Assembly: GCA_044222225.1 (NCBI GenBank) | Contig: JBGANR010000008.1 | Coordinates: forward strand, 114,988 to 178,987 | Direction: 5' to 3' | DNA: 64,000 nt | Origin: JBGANR01 sp044222225 | GTDB lineage: Bacteria > Actinomycetota > Actinomycetes > Mycobacteriales > Mycobacteriaceae | Shown here: piece by piece, positions 52,248 to 61,146 of the stretch | Numbering within the stretch: the first letter of the stretch is position 1 | How the letters are laid out: every line of letters begins with the position of its first letter | The notes under the pieces: generated by a model | Database searches by the model: none | What the model saw: the letters and a program-made list of their open reading frames with translations, nothing else | What the model was told of the DNA's origin: nothing | Made by a program: the position numbers and the translations under genes

Positions 52248-53288
52248 CTAACCGGCCGGCGGGGCCGTCGGGGCGGGCGCCTCGGGATTCGGCACCTGCG
52301 GATTCACCGGCGGAGCCGGCTCGGTCGTCGGCGCGGCCGGATCCGTCGAGCCCGGAACGCCCGGCGTCGTCGTGGCACCCGGCACCGGCGGCGCGGCGTT
52401 CGGCGCGAGCGCCGACGAGACGATCTCGACGTTCTTGACCAGCCACGTCCCGCCCGACTTCGTGAGCGTGACGCCGAAGATCCAGTCCGTCGTCGTCTTG
52501 GCCGCCACCTTGCTCTGCGCGTCGACGGCGACTTCGACGAGCACCTTCGCCGTCTCGGTGTCGACGCGGTCGATGCCGCGCGACGGGACACTCGTCACCG
52601 TCGCGATGACCTCGCTCTCCTCGATGACGGCCGTGGTCGCCGGGCTGTCGTTGGGCAGCGCCGCCTTCCGGTCCGGCGTCGAGTGCTCCTTGAGGTATTC
52701 CTGCCGATCGGCCGCCGCCTGCGGATTGCGGTAATCGATCGTCACGCCCTGCTTGACGTATTCGACGGCCAGATCGATCGCCGCGACGGAGCTCGACCGC
52801 TCCTCCTCCAGCGCATTCTTGCCGGTCCAGAGCACGCCGATCGCGGCCGCGGCGCCCAACACGACGGCACCCACCGCGACGCCGGCGACGATCCGCTTGA
52901 CCCGGCCGTCCGCCGCAGTGTCATCCGAGCGCCCGGCCGAACGGCTGGCCCTCGACCGGCCGGCCGCCGACCGATCCGCCTTCAGCTCGGCCTTGCTCAG
53001 CTTGCCGATCTTCCGGTTCGCCTGGGCAGACCGGACCGGCACCGTCGGCTCGTCCTCAGCCTCGACGTCCTCCTCGGCATCGTCCTCAGCCAGATCCTCG
53101 TCCTCGGCCAGATCCTCGTCCTCGGCCAGATCCTCGTCCTCGGCCAGATCCTCGTCCTCGGCCAGGTCTTCGTCGTCGGCCAGATCCTCGTCGTCGGCCA
53201 GATCCTCGTCCTCAGCCAGGTCCTCGGTCTCCGCCGCGACGTCCACCGTCTCCTCGTCGTCGGGTCGCCGCTGCGAGTCGTCTGCCAT
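52248..53288 (-). CDS. Mce-associated membrane protein with acidic repeat tail
   Basis: 346 aa from the ATG at 53288. Residues about 22-75 are a strongly acidic repeat of LAEDED and LADDED units. A basic patch (about 90-135) precedes the membrane helix (about 136-158). The outer domain has the same fold as the neighbouring Mas protein (DWIFGVTLTKSGGTWLVKNVE) and a Pro-rich end. Lies 86 bp after mceF. Confidence 0.8.
   Translation of the reverse strand: MADDSQRRPDDEETVDVAAETEDLAEDEDLADDEDLADDEDLAEDEDLAEDEDLAEDEDLAEDEDLAEDDAEEDVEAEDEPTVPVRSAQANRKIGKLSKAELKADRSAAGRSRASRSAGRSDDTAADGRVKRIVAGVAVGAVVLGAAAAIGVLWTGKNALEEERSSSVAAIDLAVEYVKQGVTIDYRNPQAAADRQEYLKEHSTPDRKAALPNDSPATTAVIEESEVIATVTSVPSRGIDRVDTETAKVLVEVAVDAQSKVAAKTTTDWIFGVTLTKSGGTWLVKNVEIVSSALAPNAAPPVPGATTTPGVPGSTDPAAPTTEPAPPVNPQVPNPEAPAPTAPPAG
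53091..53225 (-). repeat. 18-bp tandem repeats encoding the acidic tail
   Basis: About seven consecutive copies of an 18-bp unit (plus strand GATCCTCGTCCTCGGCCA with small changes) encode LAEDED. Most variation is at third positions or between E and D, so acidity is kept while the DNA varies a little. Copy number can change by slippage in frame. Confidence 0.9.
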
Positions 53289-53374
53289 ACCGATACACCT
53301 TCGTCTCGTCGTCGCGGGCAAGTCAAAACGCGGCCAGCCCGGGCCGTGGCCCGGGCTGGCCGATACGCGTCAGT

Positions 53375-54625
53375 TCACTCGAGCGGCGTCGACATCTGCC
53401 GCTGGTTCGGGCCGGGGATCTGCGTGTCGTCGCCCGGCGGCCGCGGCGCGTTCCAGGCGCCCCGGACCTGCGTCGTCTCGTACTGCGAGGCGCAGTAGAG
53501 GTTCGTCGGCACCGTGAGCCGCGTGATGTCGTTGGGCGACGTCGGCGTGATCTGGTAGTCGCAGTACGGCCGCGGCAGGATGTCCAGAATGATGTACAGC
53601 GCCCCGTCGCGCAGCGCGGAGCCGAGCGCCGTCGCACCGTCACGCATCGACGGCATGAGCTGAGTCAGCGCCGGCGCCCGCAACGCACCCTGCCGCGAGA
53701 TCTCGACGAGCACCTTCGTGATCGACGTGATCGGGTCCTGCAGCGTCGTCAGCGAACCCGTCAGCGACGTCAGCCGACCCGGGCCGCGGGCGAACAGCTC
53801 CCGCAACTGCGCGTCGGCCTTCCGCAGCCCGTCCACCGCCGACGAGAGCGCCTTCACGAGGCGGCCGAGGTCGGGTTGGATGTTGCTCGTCGTCTCGAAG
53901 ATCGTGCCGGCGTCGCGGATGAGCCGGATCGTCTCGGGCGTCACGCTGGACAGCTTCGTCAGCACCTCGCCCGCCGAATCCAGCAGCAGCTTGAGCGGCT
54001 TCTGCGTCTGGCCCGGGCGCAGGGCCACCTCGGTGCCGTTGCCGTTGAAGCCGGCATCGAGCGCCGTGACGATGGAGTCGAGCTTCTGCGAATCGATCTG
54101 CTTGACGAGGCCGACCGCGTTGGAGAGCACGTCGGCGAACGGCAGCGAGTCACACGCCACCGCGCCCGCGGTGTTGGCCGGGTTCGGCGCGGTCGCGTCC
54201 GGGACGGCGCAGCGCGCGTCCTTGATCTGACCCGGCTGCACCGAATCGCCGTCCTCCAGGTACGGACCGTTGTCGGTGTTCGGCCGGATGTCGACGTACT
54301 GCTCGCCCGCCGTCGACAGCGCGTGCGCCTGGATGATCGAGTTCGCGCTGATCTTGTACTTCGATTCGATCTCGGCGACCACGTCGATCGACTTCGCCGA
54401 CGTCCGGATCTCGGTGACCTTGCCGACCCGCGCGCCACGCAGATTGACCGACGAGCCGACCTGGACGCCGCCCGAGTTCGGGAAGTGCATCGTGACCGAA
54501 TACGTCGACAGGAACGGGTTAAGACCGAGCGCGTTGAACACGATGTAGTACGTGCCCACCACGAGCGTCACGACCAGGCCGAGCGTCGACAGCTTGAACC
54601 TGTGCTTGCTCAGAAGATTCTTCAT
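53375..54625 (-). CDS. mceF: Mce-family protein MceF
   Basis: 416 aa from the ATG at 54625 (ATGA overlap with mceE). One N-terminal membrane helix (about 12-34) precedes the MlaD/Mce domain (YSVTMHFPNSGGVQVGSSVNLRG ... VGKVTEI), then a long helical region rich in coiled-coil heptads. It forms part of the hexameric Mce channel between membrane and cell wall. Confidence 0.93.
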   Translation of the reverse strand: MKNLLSKHRFKLSTLGLVVTLVVGTYYIVFNALGLNPFLSTYSVTMHFPNSGGVQVGSSVNLRGARVGKVTEIRTSAKSIDVVAEIESKYKISANSIIQAHALSTAGEQYVDIRPNTDNGPYLEDGDSVQPGQIKDARCAVPDATAPNPANTAGAVACDSLPFADVLSNAVGLVKQIDSQKLDSIVTALDAGFNGNGTEVALRPGQTQKPLKLLLDSAGEVLTKLSSVTPETIRLIRDAGTIFETTSNIQPDLGRLVKALSSAVDGLRKADAQLRELFARGPGRLTSLTGSLTTLQDPITSITKVLVEISRQGALRAPALTQLMPSMRDGATALGSALRDGALYIILDILPRPYCDYQITPTSPNDITRLTVPTNLYCASQYETTQVRGAWNAPRPPGDDTQIPGPNQRQMSTPLE

Positions 54626-55767
54626 CGCGGGCAGCACCCATTCGTTCCGGTGATGCGCGAGTAGACGCGCATCAGAGTGTCTCGGATGGAGTTCTGTGCG
54701 GCCGGGATGTCAGAGGGCTCCCACAATCGGCTCCCGCTGTCCTGACCGAAGCCCGTCGTCAACCACTGCAGCCGCAGCGAGCCGGCGAGCGAGTTGCCCT
54801 TCGTCGACCGCGCCAGCGCACGATCGGCGGCGGCGAGGTTCTCGGCGAACGGCCCGAACTGCGCCGCGGCGCGATCGAGCTGGATCGCGAAGGTGTTGAG
54901 CTGCCGGAACAGCGACTCCGTGTTGCCCTTCTGGGTGCTGAGGAAGTCGTTGAGCGCGGCCGACGTCGCCCGGGTCTTGGCGAGCGTCGTCTGGATCGCG
55001 TCGATCTGGCCGTTGATCGTCGTCAACGCCGGGTTGAGGGCCGTGAGCGAATCGATCAGCTGCTTGCGGCCGTCGGCGAGATCGCGGCTCACTGTGCCGA
55101 GCGCGCGGATCGACCGGTCCAGCTCGGCGGTGTTGGCGTTCATCTTCTGGAACGCCGACGTGAACTCGCGGACCAGCGTCTGCAGCTCGGGGGCGCGGCC
55201 GCCGACGGCGTTGTTCAGCTCATGCCCGATCTGCACCAGGCCGTCGAACACACCGTTGCCGACGTACGTCGACAGCGAGACCAGCAGGTCTTCGATCGTG
55301 GCGGCGGCACCGGTCTTGTCGAGACCGATCGTGTCGCCGTCGGCCAGGAGCAGCCCCGGATTCGTCGGCGTCGCCGGCGGCTCCAGCGCGAGGAAGACGT
55401 CGCCGAGCGGGGTGGCCTGCCGCAGCTCCGCGCGCGTCTCACGGGGCAGCTGCAGACCCTTCTCCAGCGACATCTTCACCCGCGCGACATAGCCGTCGAC
55501 GACGATCGCGTCGACCTGCCCGACGATGTTGCCGTGCAGCTTCACCTTCGCCTGCTCCGGCAGGTTGAGCGCGTTGCGGAACTCCGCCGACAGCGTCATC
55601 CCGCCGGAGAGACCGCCGGGTTTGGGCAGCGGCACCTGCTCGACGGTCAACGCCGGGAGCAGACTGCAGCCCGACAACGCCAGAGTGGCGACGAGCGTGA
55701 GGGCGACGGCGATGCGCCGAAGAAGGCCGCCGCGCGCCCGGCGGCGAGTCACGGGGATCGTCGTCAT
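54622..55767 (-). CDS. mceE: Mce-family lipoprotein MceE
   Basis: 381 aa from the ATG at 55767 after GAGGGAGG. A signal peptide ends in the lipobox LALSGC (C34), a substrate for Lgt. The Mce domain follows (VEQVPLPKPGGLSGGMTLSAEF, AKVKLHGNIVGQVDAI), then a helical tail. MceE is the usual lipoprotein of an mce operon. Confidence 0.93.
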   Translation of the reverse strand: MTTIPVTRRRARGGLLRRIAVALTLVATLALSGCSLLPALTVEQVPLPKPGGLSGGMTLSAEFRNALNLPEQAKVKLHGNIVGQVDAIVVDGYVARVKMSLEKGLQLPRETRAELRQATPLGDVFLALEPPATPTNPGLLLADGDTIGLDKTGAAATIEDLLVSLSTYVGNGVFDGLVQIGHELNNAVGGRAPELQTLVREFTSAFQKMNANTAELDRSIRALGTVSRDLADGRKQLIDSLTALNPALTTINGQIDAIQTTLAKTRATSAALNDFLSTQKGNTESLFRQLNTFAIQLDRAAAQFGPFAENLAAADRALARSTKGNSLAGSLRLQWLTTGFGQDSGSRLWEPSDIPAAQNSIRDTLMRVYSRITGTNGCCPR

Positions 55768-55778
55768 CGTTTCCTCCC

Positions 55779-56891
55779 TCACCGCGTCAGCCCCATCATC
55801 GCGGCGAGGATGCCGAAGTCCGGGCCGAAGTCCTTGAGCTTGCCGGTGCGACAGCCTTCCTTACGCATCTGCACCCTCTCGCAGAACATGTTCACCATCT
55901 CGCCGTCCAGCAGGTCCTTGTCCGTGAGGACGTGGATGCGCAGCGCACGCTGCTCCTTCGAGACGGCGTTCGCGATGTTCGAGAACGTCAGCGGCGCGAC
56001 GTTGACGAGCTCGACCGCCTGACGCGAGTAGTCGCCGAGGTTCTTCAGCGTCGAGGCGAGACGGCCGAGAGCGCCGCCGAGAGTCGCCTTGTTCTGGCTG
56101 AGGAACGTCGACAGATCGCCGAGGACGCCGTTGAGCGAGCGGACCGTCGCCTCCAGACCCACCGACTGGTCGCCGAGGAGCGTGAACAGGCCGGTGACGT
56201 CCCGCGAGAAGGCCTTCATCTTCTCCTGGTTGTTCGCCAGCACCGTCATGAGCTTCTCCAGCCGCTTGATCACCTCGGCGAGCTTCGGCGAGTTGTTGGC
56301 GGTGATCTGGACGGCCGACGTGAGGTCGTTGAGCGCCCGGCGCAGCCGGTCGCCCTGCCCGCCGAACATGCCGGCGCCGAGATCGAGGAAGTCCTTCACC
56401 GGGCCGTGACCCTGGCCGTCGCCGCCCAGGTCCTTGGTCAGGGTGTCGAGCGTCTTGAGCAGGTTGTCGATCTCGACCGGCGTCTTCGTCTTGACGACGA
56501 CGGCGCCGTCCTTGAGCTTCGGGCCGCCGGTGTAGGGCGGCGTCAGCTCCAGGTGGCGGGTGGTCACCAGCGAGGTGTTGACGATGACCGCGGTGACGTC
56601 CTCGGGGACGTCGATGTCCGCGTCGAAGGTCATCGTCACCTTGACCCGCTCCCCCGCCGGGTCGATCTGCTTGATCCGGCCGACCGGCATGCCGAGCACC
56701 GACACGGTGTTGTCGACGAAGAGACCGGCCGAGCTGTCGAAGTAGGCCGTGATCTGGTCGATCGAGCCGATCGCGCGCTGCACCGACGTCGGCAGCAGCG
56801 AGCAGCCGCTCACCACCGCCGCGACGAGCGCCGTGACGATCGCGGCCTTCGCCGCGCCGGCGCGCCCCTTGGGCGATTCCACAGATCTCAT
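55779..56891 (-). CDS. mceD: Mce-family protein MceD with a lipobox
   Basis: 370 aa from the ATG at 56891, which follows GAGGA at 5 nt; an upstream ATG at 56906 is less well placed. The N-terminus MRSVESPKGRAGAAK, a hydrophobic stretch and VVSGC (C30) form a lipoprotein signal, unusual for the D position. The Mce domain follows (ITAYFDSSAGLFVDNTVSVL, GRIKQIDPAGERVKVTM), then the helical tail and a late cysteine pair. Confidence 0.9.
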   Translation of the reverse strand: MRSVESPKGRAGAAKAAIVTALVAAVVSGCSLLPTSVQRAIGSIDQITAYFDSSAGLFVDNTVSVLGMPVGRIKQIDPAGERVKVTMTFDADIDVPEDVTAVIVNTSLVTTRHLELTPPYTGGPKLKDGAVVVKTKTPVEIDNLLKTLDTLTKDLGGDGQGHGPVKDFLDLGAGMFGGQGDRLRRALNDLTSAVQITANNSPKLAEVIKRLEKLMTVLANNQEKMKAFSRDVTGLFTLLGDQSVGLEATVRSLNGVLGDLSTFLSQNKATLGGALGRLASTLKNLGDYSRQAVELVNVAPLTFSNIANAVSKEQRALRIHVLTDKDLLDGEMVNMFCERVQMRKEGCRTGKLKDFGPDFGILAAMMGLTR

Positions 56892-56899
56892 CGCTGTCC

Positions 56900-57904
56900 T
56901 CAGCATCCGGCCACCAGCCTCGCGGCGCACATCCAGTTGTCGGGGAACAGGCCCGCCGGCAGGTAGTTCTCCACGCCCTGGCCGTCACCGGTCGCGTTGG
57001 CGAGGTAGCGGGCCGTCACCGGCGCGATCTCGAGCAGCCGGCGCAGGTTGGTGCGGTTCTTCTCCAGGCCCTGGGTGATCGTGTTGATGCTCGTGACGAG
57101 CGTCGCGAACCGACCGTCGTTCTCGGCGCCGAGCGCGCGGAGTTCACCGCTCAGCTCCGCGAGGCCGTCGAGGAGCTTGTTGACGACCGTCTGGTTGGTG
57201 ACGATCTTGTTCGACAGCACCTGGCCCTGGCCGATGAGCGTCCGCAGCGCCGCCTCGGAGTCGCTGAGCACGCCGACGACCGTGTCGAGCGAGGTGAGCA
57301 GCTGGTTGAACTGGTCGGCGCGGGTCGAGATGATGCCCGAGAACTTGGCCAGGTTGTCGAGCAGGCCCGGCATCACGGCCGGCGCGTCCCGGAACTGGTT
57401 GTTCAGGGCGGCGATCGCCTGCGTCAGCTGCTTGGAGTCGATGCCGGAGATCTTCGGCGTTCCGACGTCGATGAGGTCCTGCAGGTTGTAGGGCACCTGG
57501 GTGCCGCGGCCGTCGTTCTTGAAGTGCTCGTCGGCCAGCCGCTCCGACGCGATGCCCGGCACCAGCTCGACGTAACGCTGGCCGAGGATCGTGCTGAGTT
57601 TGATCGACGCGACGCCGTCGGAGTTGATCCGCACCTTGTTGTCGACGTCCATCGTCACCTTGACGTGGTCGCCCTCGAGCTCGGTCTTCTTCACCTCGCC
57701 GACGTTGACGCCCGCGAGCTGCACCTTGTCGTTCGGCGCCAGGCCCGCGGCCTGGGCGAAGTCCGCGGTGTACGTCGTCTTGCCGATGGCGAGCGCGCCG
57801 ATGCCGAAGACGACGGCCAGCACGAGGACCGTGACGAGGACGCCCGCCACACCCGTCCAGTAGTACTTGTTGTCCGCGAACTTCTTACCGATGGCTTTCT
57901 TCAT
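56900..57904 (-). CDS. mceC: Mce-family protein MceC
   Basis: 334 aa from the ATG at 57904, sharing a base with the mceB stop (TGATG); a GTG at 57913 is possible. Membrane helix at about 16-41, then Mce domain (YTADFAQAAGLAPNDKVQLAGVNVGEV) and helical region. The last residue is a cysteine, with another cysteine nearby (WMCAARLVAGC). Confidence 0.92.
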   Translation of the reverse strand: MKKAIGKKFADNKYYWTGVAGVLVTVLVLAVVFGIGALAIGKTTYTADFAQAAGLAPNDKVQLAGVNVGEVKKTELEGDHVKVTMDVDNKVRINSDGVASIKLSTILGQRYVELVPGIASERLADEHFKNDGRGTQVPYNLQDLIDVGTPKISGIDSKQLTQAIAALNNQFRDAPAVMPGLLDNLAKFSGIISTRADQFNQLLTSLDTVVGVLSDSEAALRTLIGQGQVLSNKIVTNQTVVNKLLDGLAELSGELRALGAENDGRFATLVTSINTITQGLEKNRTNLRRLLEIAPVTARYLANATGDGQGVENYLPAGLFPDNWMCAARLVAGC

Positions 57905-58962
57905 CACTGGCACACCGCCGATTGCCTCGTTCCACCGATCTGATTGAACGTGTTCTTCGGGAAGAGAACCCCGTACAGCGAGACGTCGAGATCGCAGATG
58001 TACATGTTCAAGTAGGCGCCCGTCGACGTCGTCTTCGCCAGCCGCGCCAGCACCTTCGGCAGGTTGACGGCCACGGTGTCGAGCGGGGCGCCGACCTGGA
58101 TGAGGTTCCGCGTCGCCTGGTTGAGGTTCCGGTTCGCGTCCTGCATGGTCGGCCGGATCGTCGCGAACAGGTCGCCGAGCCCCGTCACCGCGTTGCCGAG
58201 ACCGGCAACGGACGCGCCGAGGCTCGCCGACCGGCTGTTGAGTCCGGAGATGACGTTCGCGACGTTCGTCGCCGTCGACTTGATCAGGTTGCCGTTCTTG
58301 GCGAGATCGCCCATGAGCACGGCGAGGTTGTCGATCACCTGCTTGAGCAGCTCGTCGCGGTCGCCGAAGACCTTGGCGGCCCCGCCGAGCTGGCGCAGCG
58401 TGTTCGACAGCGACACCTCGTTGCCCTGGAACGCCTGGACGAGCGTCGCCGAGAGCTGATTGGCCTCGTTCGGGTCGAGCACGTTGAACACCGGCCGGAA
58501 CCCGTTGAGCAGCACCGAGACATCGAACGAGGGATCGGTGCGCGCGATCGACCAGCCCGGCTTCATCTTCTCGCCGCGCAGCTGGTCCATCGGCAGCGGC
58601 AGACCGTCGTTGCCGACCTTGATGGGCACCTCCAGGCCGAGGTACCGCTGGCCGACGAGGTTCTGGTACTTCACGGTCGCCTTGATGTTGCTGTAGAGCG
58701 GCTGCTCCTTGAGCACCTCGAAGGTGACGCGGGCCTGCTGGTCGTCGTCCAGCTCGACGCTCTCGACCCGGCCGACGCGGACGCCGGCCATGCGGACGTC
58801 GTCACCGACCTTGAGGCCGGAGACGTTGGTGAACGTCGCGCTGTAGCTCTCGGTGTCGCCGGGCACGGCGCGCTCGAGCGTCGACCAGATGATGTAGGTC
58901 ACCAGCAGTGCCAGGACGGCGAACAACGAGAAGCCGATGATCGGCTTGGCGTGTCGTCTCAC
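57904..58962 (-). CDS. mceB: Mce-family protein MceB
   Basis: 352 aa from a GTG 3 nt after the mceA stop. Membrane helix at about 8-28, Mce domain (YSATFTNVSGLKVGDDVRMAGVRVGRVESVEL), the conserved QNLVGQRYLGLE, then a helical part ending with two cysteines. Confidence 0.93.
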   Translation of the reverse strand: MRRHAKPIIGFSLFAVLALLVTYIIWSTLERAVPGDTESYSATFTNVSGLKVGDDVRMAGVRVGRVESVELDDDQQARVTFEVLKEQPLYSNIKATVKYQNLVGQRYLGLEVPIKVGNDGLPLPMDQLRGEKMKPGWSIARTDPSFDVSVLLNGFRPVFNVLDPNEANQLSATLVQAFQGNEVSLSNTLRQLGGAAKVFGDRDELLKQVIDNLAVLMGDLAKNGNLIKSTATNVANVISGLNSRSASLGASVAGLGNAVTGLGDLFATIRPTMQDANRNLNQATRNLIQVGAPLDTVAVNLPKVLARLAKTTSTGAYLNMYICDLDVSLYGVLFPKNTFNQIGGTRQSAVCQ

Positions 58963-58965
58963 GGG

Positions 58966-60216
58966 TCACCTCTCCCCTTCGCCGGCGGCACCGGCCGTGT
59001 AACCGGACACGAGCGGACCGAGCAGGAACGTCTCCGAACCCGTCGCCTCGCGGCCGAAGGTCCGCGACAGCGTCGCCGCGTCGTCCGGCGACGTGATCGC
59101 CGCGACGGGCGCCGCTCCCCCGGGACGCGCCGGCATGCCGGGACCGCCGCAGTTGGCGCCGCGGGCGACGCCGTACGGACCGCCGTCGTAGACCGGGCAG
59201 TCACCGGACTTGTAGAGCTTCATCGGCGTCAGCGACAGACCGGCCTCGAGCTGGACGTGGCCGTTGCGGCCGTTGTTCACCGACGCGAGCCGGCGGAACA
59301 GCCAGCTGAGCTGCGCCACCGCCTCCGGCAGCGCGTTCGGGCTGTAGACCATCGCGCCGAGCATCGTGTTGAGATCGCGCACCAGCTTGATGCCGTTGTC
59401 CCCGTTGGCCGCGAACAGCGAGTTGGTGCGGTCGAACATGCCGCCCAGACCCGAGATGAGCCCCGCCAGGTTGCGTTGGTTGTCGGCGATCGTGCGGGTG
59501 GCGAGGATGGAGCGGTCGAGGGTCGCGAACAGCTCCGGCGCGCTCTGGCTGAGGCCGAGCATCGACCGGCTGAAGTTCTCGAACCCCGGCGGCGCGCCGG
59601 CCGGGAACTGCTGGTTGATCTGCTTGAAGTACTCGCCCAGCGGCGTCACGAACTGGCCGAACTTGGCGCCGCCGCCGCGGAACGCGTCGGAGAGGGAGCC
59701 CACGACGGCGCCGATCTTCTCCGGCGGCGTCTCGGTGAAGAGCTGCCGCAGGTCGTTGAGCGCGTCCTGCAGCGCGATCGTGCCCTTCGAGCGGTCCTCG
59801 AGGATCGTCGCGCCCGTGGCCAGGACGCCCGAATCCGGACTCTCCGGCGCGACCAGCTCGATCGCGTTGACGGCGAAGATGTTGCTCGGCACGGCGCGCG
59901 CCGTGACGTTCTTCGGGATGCCGCTCGCCAGCTCCGGCGTCAGCTGCAGGTTCACCTTGTTGGACGTGCCGCCGTCGGTCGATTCCACCGACTCCACGAC
60001 GCCCACGATGTAGCCGCGGTAGCGGACGTCGGCCGACTTGTCGAGGCCGTCGCCGATCGTCGACATCTTGACCGAGACGCCGACCTTCTCCTCGAAGAAG
60101 CCGGAACTGCGCAGGTAGAGCACCCCGGCGAAGAGCGAGAGCACGACGAGGAAGGCGACGCCGCGCAGGGTGTACTGCGTCGCGGACGGATTGCGGCCGC
60201 TCGTATCGATGTTCAT
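58966..60216 (-). CDS. mceA: Mce-family protein MceA
   Basis: 416 aa. Helix at about 18-36, Mce domain (VSVKMSTIGDGLDKSADVRYRGYIVGVVESVES), long helical region, and a C-terminal Cys/Gly/Pro-rich part (SGDCPVYDGGPYGVARGANC). MceA starts the series of six substrate-binding proteins. It lies 6 bp after yrbEB. Confidence 0.93.
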   Translation of the reverse strand: MNIDTSGRNPSATQYTLRGVAFLVVLSLFAGVLYLRSSGFFEEKVGVSVKMSTIGDGLDKSADVRYRGYIVGVVESVESTDGGTSNKVNLQLTPELASGIPKNVTARAVPSNIFAVNAIELVAPESPDSGVLATGATILEDRSKGTIALQDALNDLRQLFTETPPEKIGAVVGSLSDAFRGGGAKFGQFVTPLGEYFKQINQQFPAGAPPGFENFSRSMLGLSQSAPELFATLDRSILATRTIADNQRNLAGLISGLGGMFDRTNSLFAANGDNGIKLVRDLNTMLGAMVYSPNALPEAVAQLSWLFRRLASVNNGRNGHVQLEAGLSLTPMKLYKSGDCPVYDGGPYGVARGANCGGPGMPARPGGAAPVAAITSPDDAATLSRTFGREATGSETFLLGPLVSGYTAGAAGEGER

Positions 60217-60222
60217 CCGCTG

Positions 60223-61089
60223 CTACCCCGAGATCCTGAATCCGGCCGACGAACCCCAGAAGATGATGGTCATCACGAGGTTCGCGAACACGATGGAGAT
60301 GATCGACAGCCGGATGGCATGGCCCGCCGCGACGCCGACGCCCTCGGGGCCACCCGACGCGAAGTAGCCGTAGTAGCACTGGATGAACGTCGTCAGCAGC
60401 GCGAAGACCACCGCCTTGATCACCGAATAGACCATGTCGATCGAGATGACGAAGGTGGCGAAGTAGTGCGAGTAGGAGCCGGTGCCGTCCGTGCTCTGCA
60501 CCTCGTACATGAGCTGGCTGGCGATGAACGCGCCGGCCAGGGCCACCGTGTAGAGCGGGATGATGGCGATCGCGCCCGCGATCATCCGCGTCGTGACCAG
60601 GTACGGCAGCGGGCGGATGGCGATGGAGTCGAGCGCGTCGATCTCCTCGTTGATCCGCATCGAGCCGAGCTGGGCGGTGAAGCGGCAGCCGGCCTGCGCG
60701 GTGAACGCGGTGGCCGCCAGCAGCGGGGCGATCTCGCGCGTCGTGGCGAACGCCGACAGGCCGCCGACGACCGGGTCCATCCGCAGCAGGTGCAGCGCGG
60801 CGTAGCCCTCGATGCCGACCGTCGCGCCGGACATGACGCCGAGCAGCAGCATGACGCCGAAGGTGCCGCCGCCGACGAGCAGCGCGCCGTTGCCCCACGT
60901 GATGTCCGCGAGCAGCCGCCAGACCTCTTTGCGGTACTGCCGCATCGTCGTCGGCGCCGCCGCGAACGAGCGGACGAGGAAGGTGATGAAGTGGCCCATC
61001 GACATCAGGCCGGACTTCGGCCACTGCGCGGCCTTCTTCAGCCACTGCAGAGGTCGCAGCAGCGGCGGTGTGTAACTACTGGCGACCAT
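60223..61089 (-). CDS. yrbEB: YrbE (MlaE-type) ABC permease B of the mce operon
   Basis: 288 aa with about six membrane helices. The MlaE-family motif region is TAQAGCRFTAQLGSMRINEEIDALDSI. With YrbEA it forms the permease that the MceG/Mkl ATPase (not in this window) energises. 57 bp after yrbEA. Confidence 0.94.
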   Translation of the reverse strand: MVASSYTPPLLRPLQWLKKAAQWPKSGLMSMGHFITFLVRSFAAAPTTMRQYRKEVWRLLADITWGNGALLVGGGTFGVMLLLGVMSGATVGIEGYAALHLLRMDPVVGGLSAFATTREIAPLLAATAFTAQAGCRFTAQLGSMRINEEIDALDSIAIRPLPYLVTTRMIAGAIAIIPLYTVALAGAFIASQLMYEVQSTDGTGSYSHYFATFVISIDMVYSVIKAVVFALLTTFIQCYYGYFASGGPEGVGVAAGHAIRLSIISIVFANLVMTIIFWGSSAGFRISG

Positions 61090-61146
61090 CGCACCGCTCC
61101 TTCCCGACGCCGCACGCGTCCGACCGGGTTGCCGTTATCACGTGCA

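Noticed and set aside
53091..53225. CRISPR-like array
   Set aside because: Units are 18 bp, contiguous, in frame and without spacers; they encode an acidic tail.
51700..53517. Ser- and Val-rich plus-strand frames opposite the Mce-associated genes
   Set aside because: They mirror the Lys/Ala and Asp/Glu repeats of the real genes on the minus strand.
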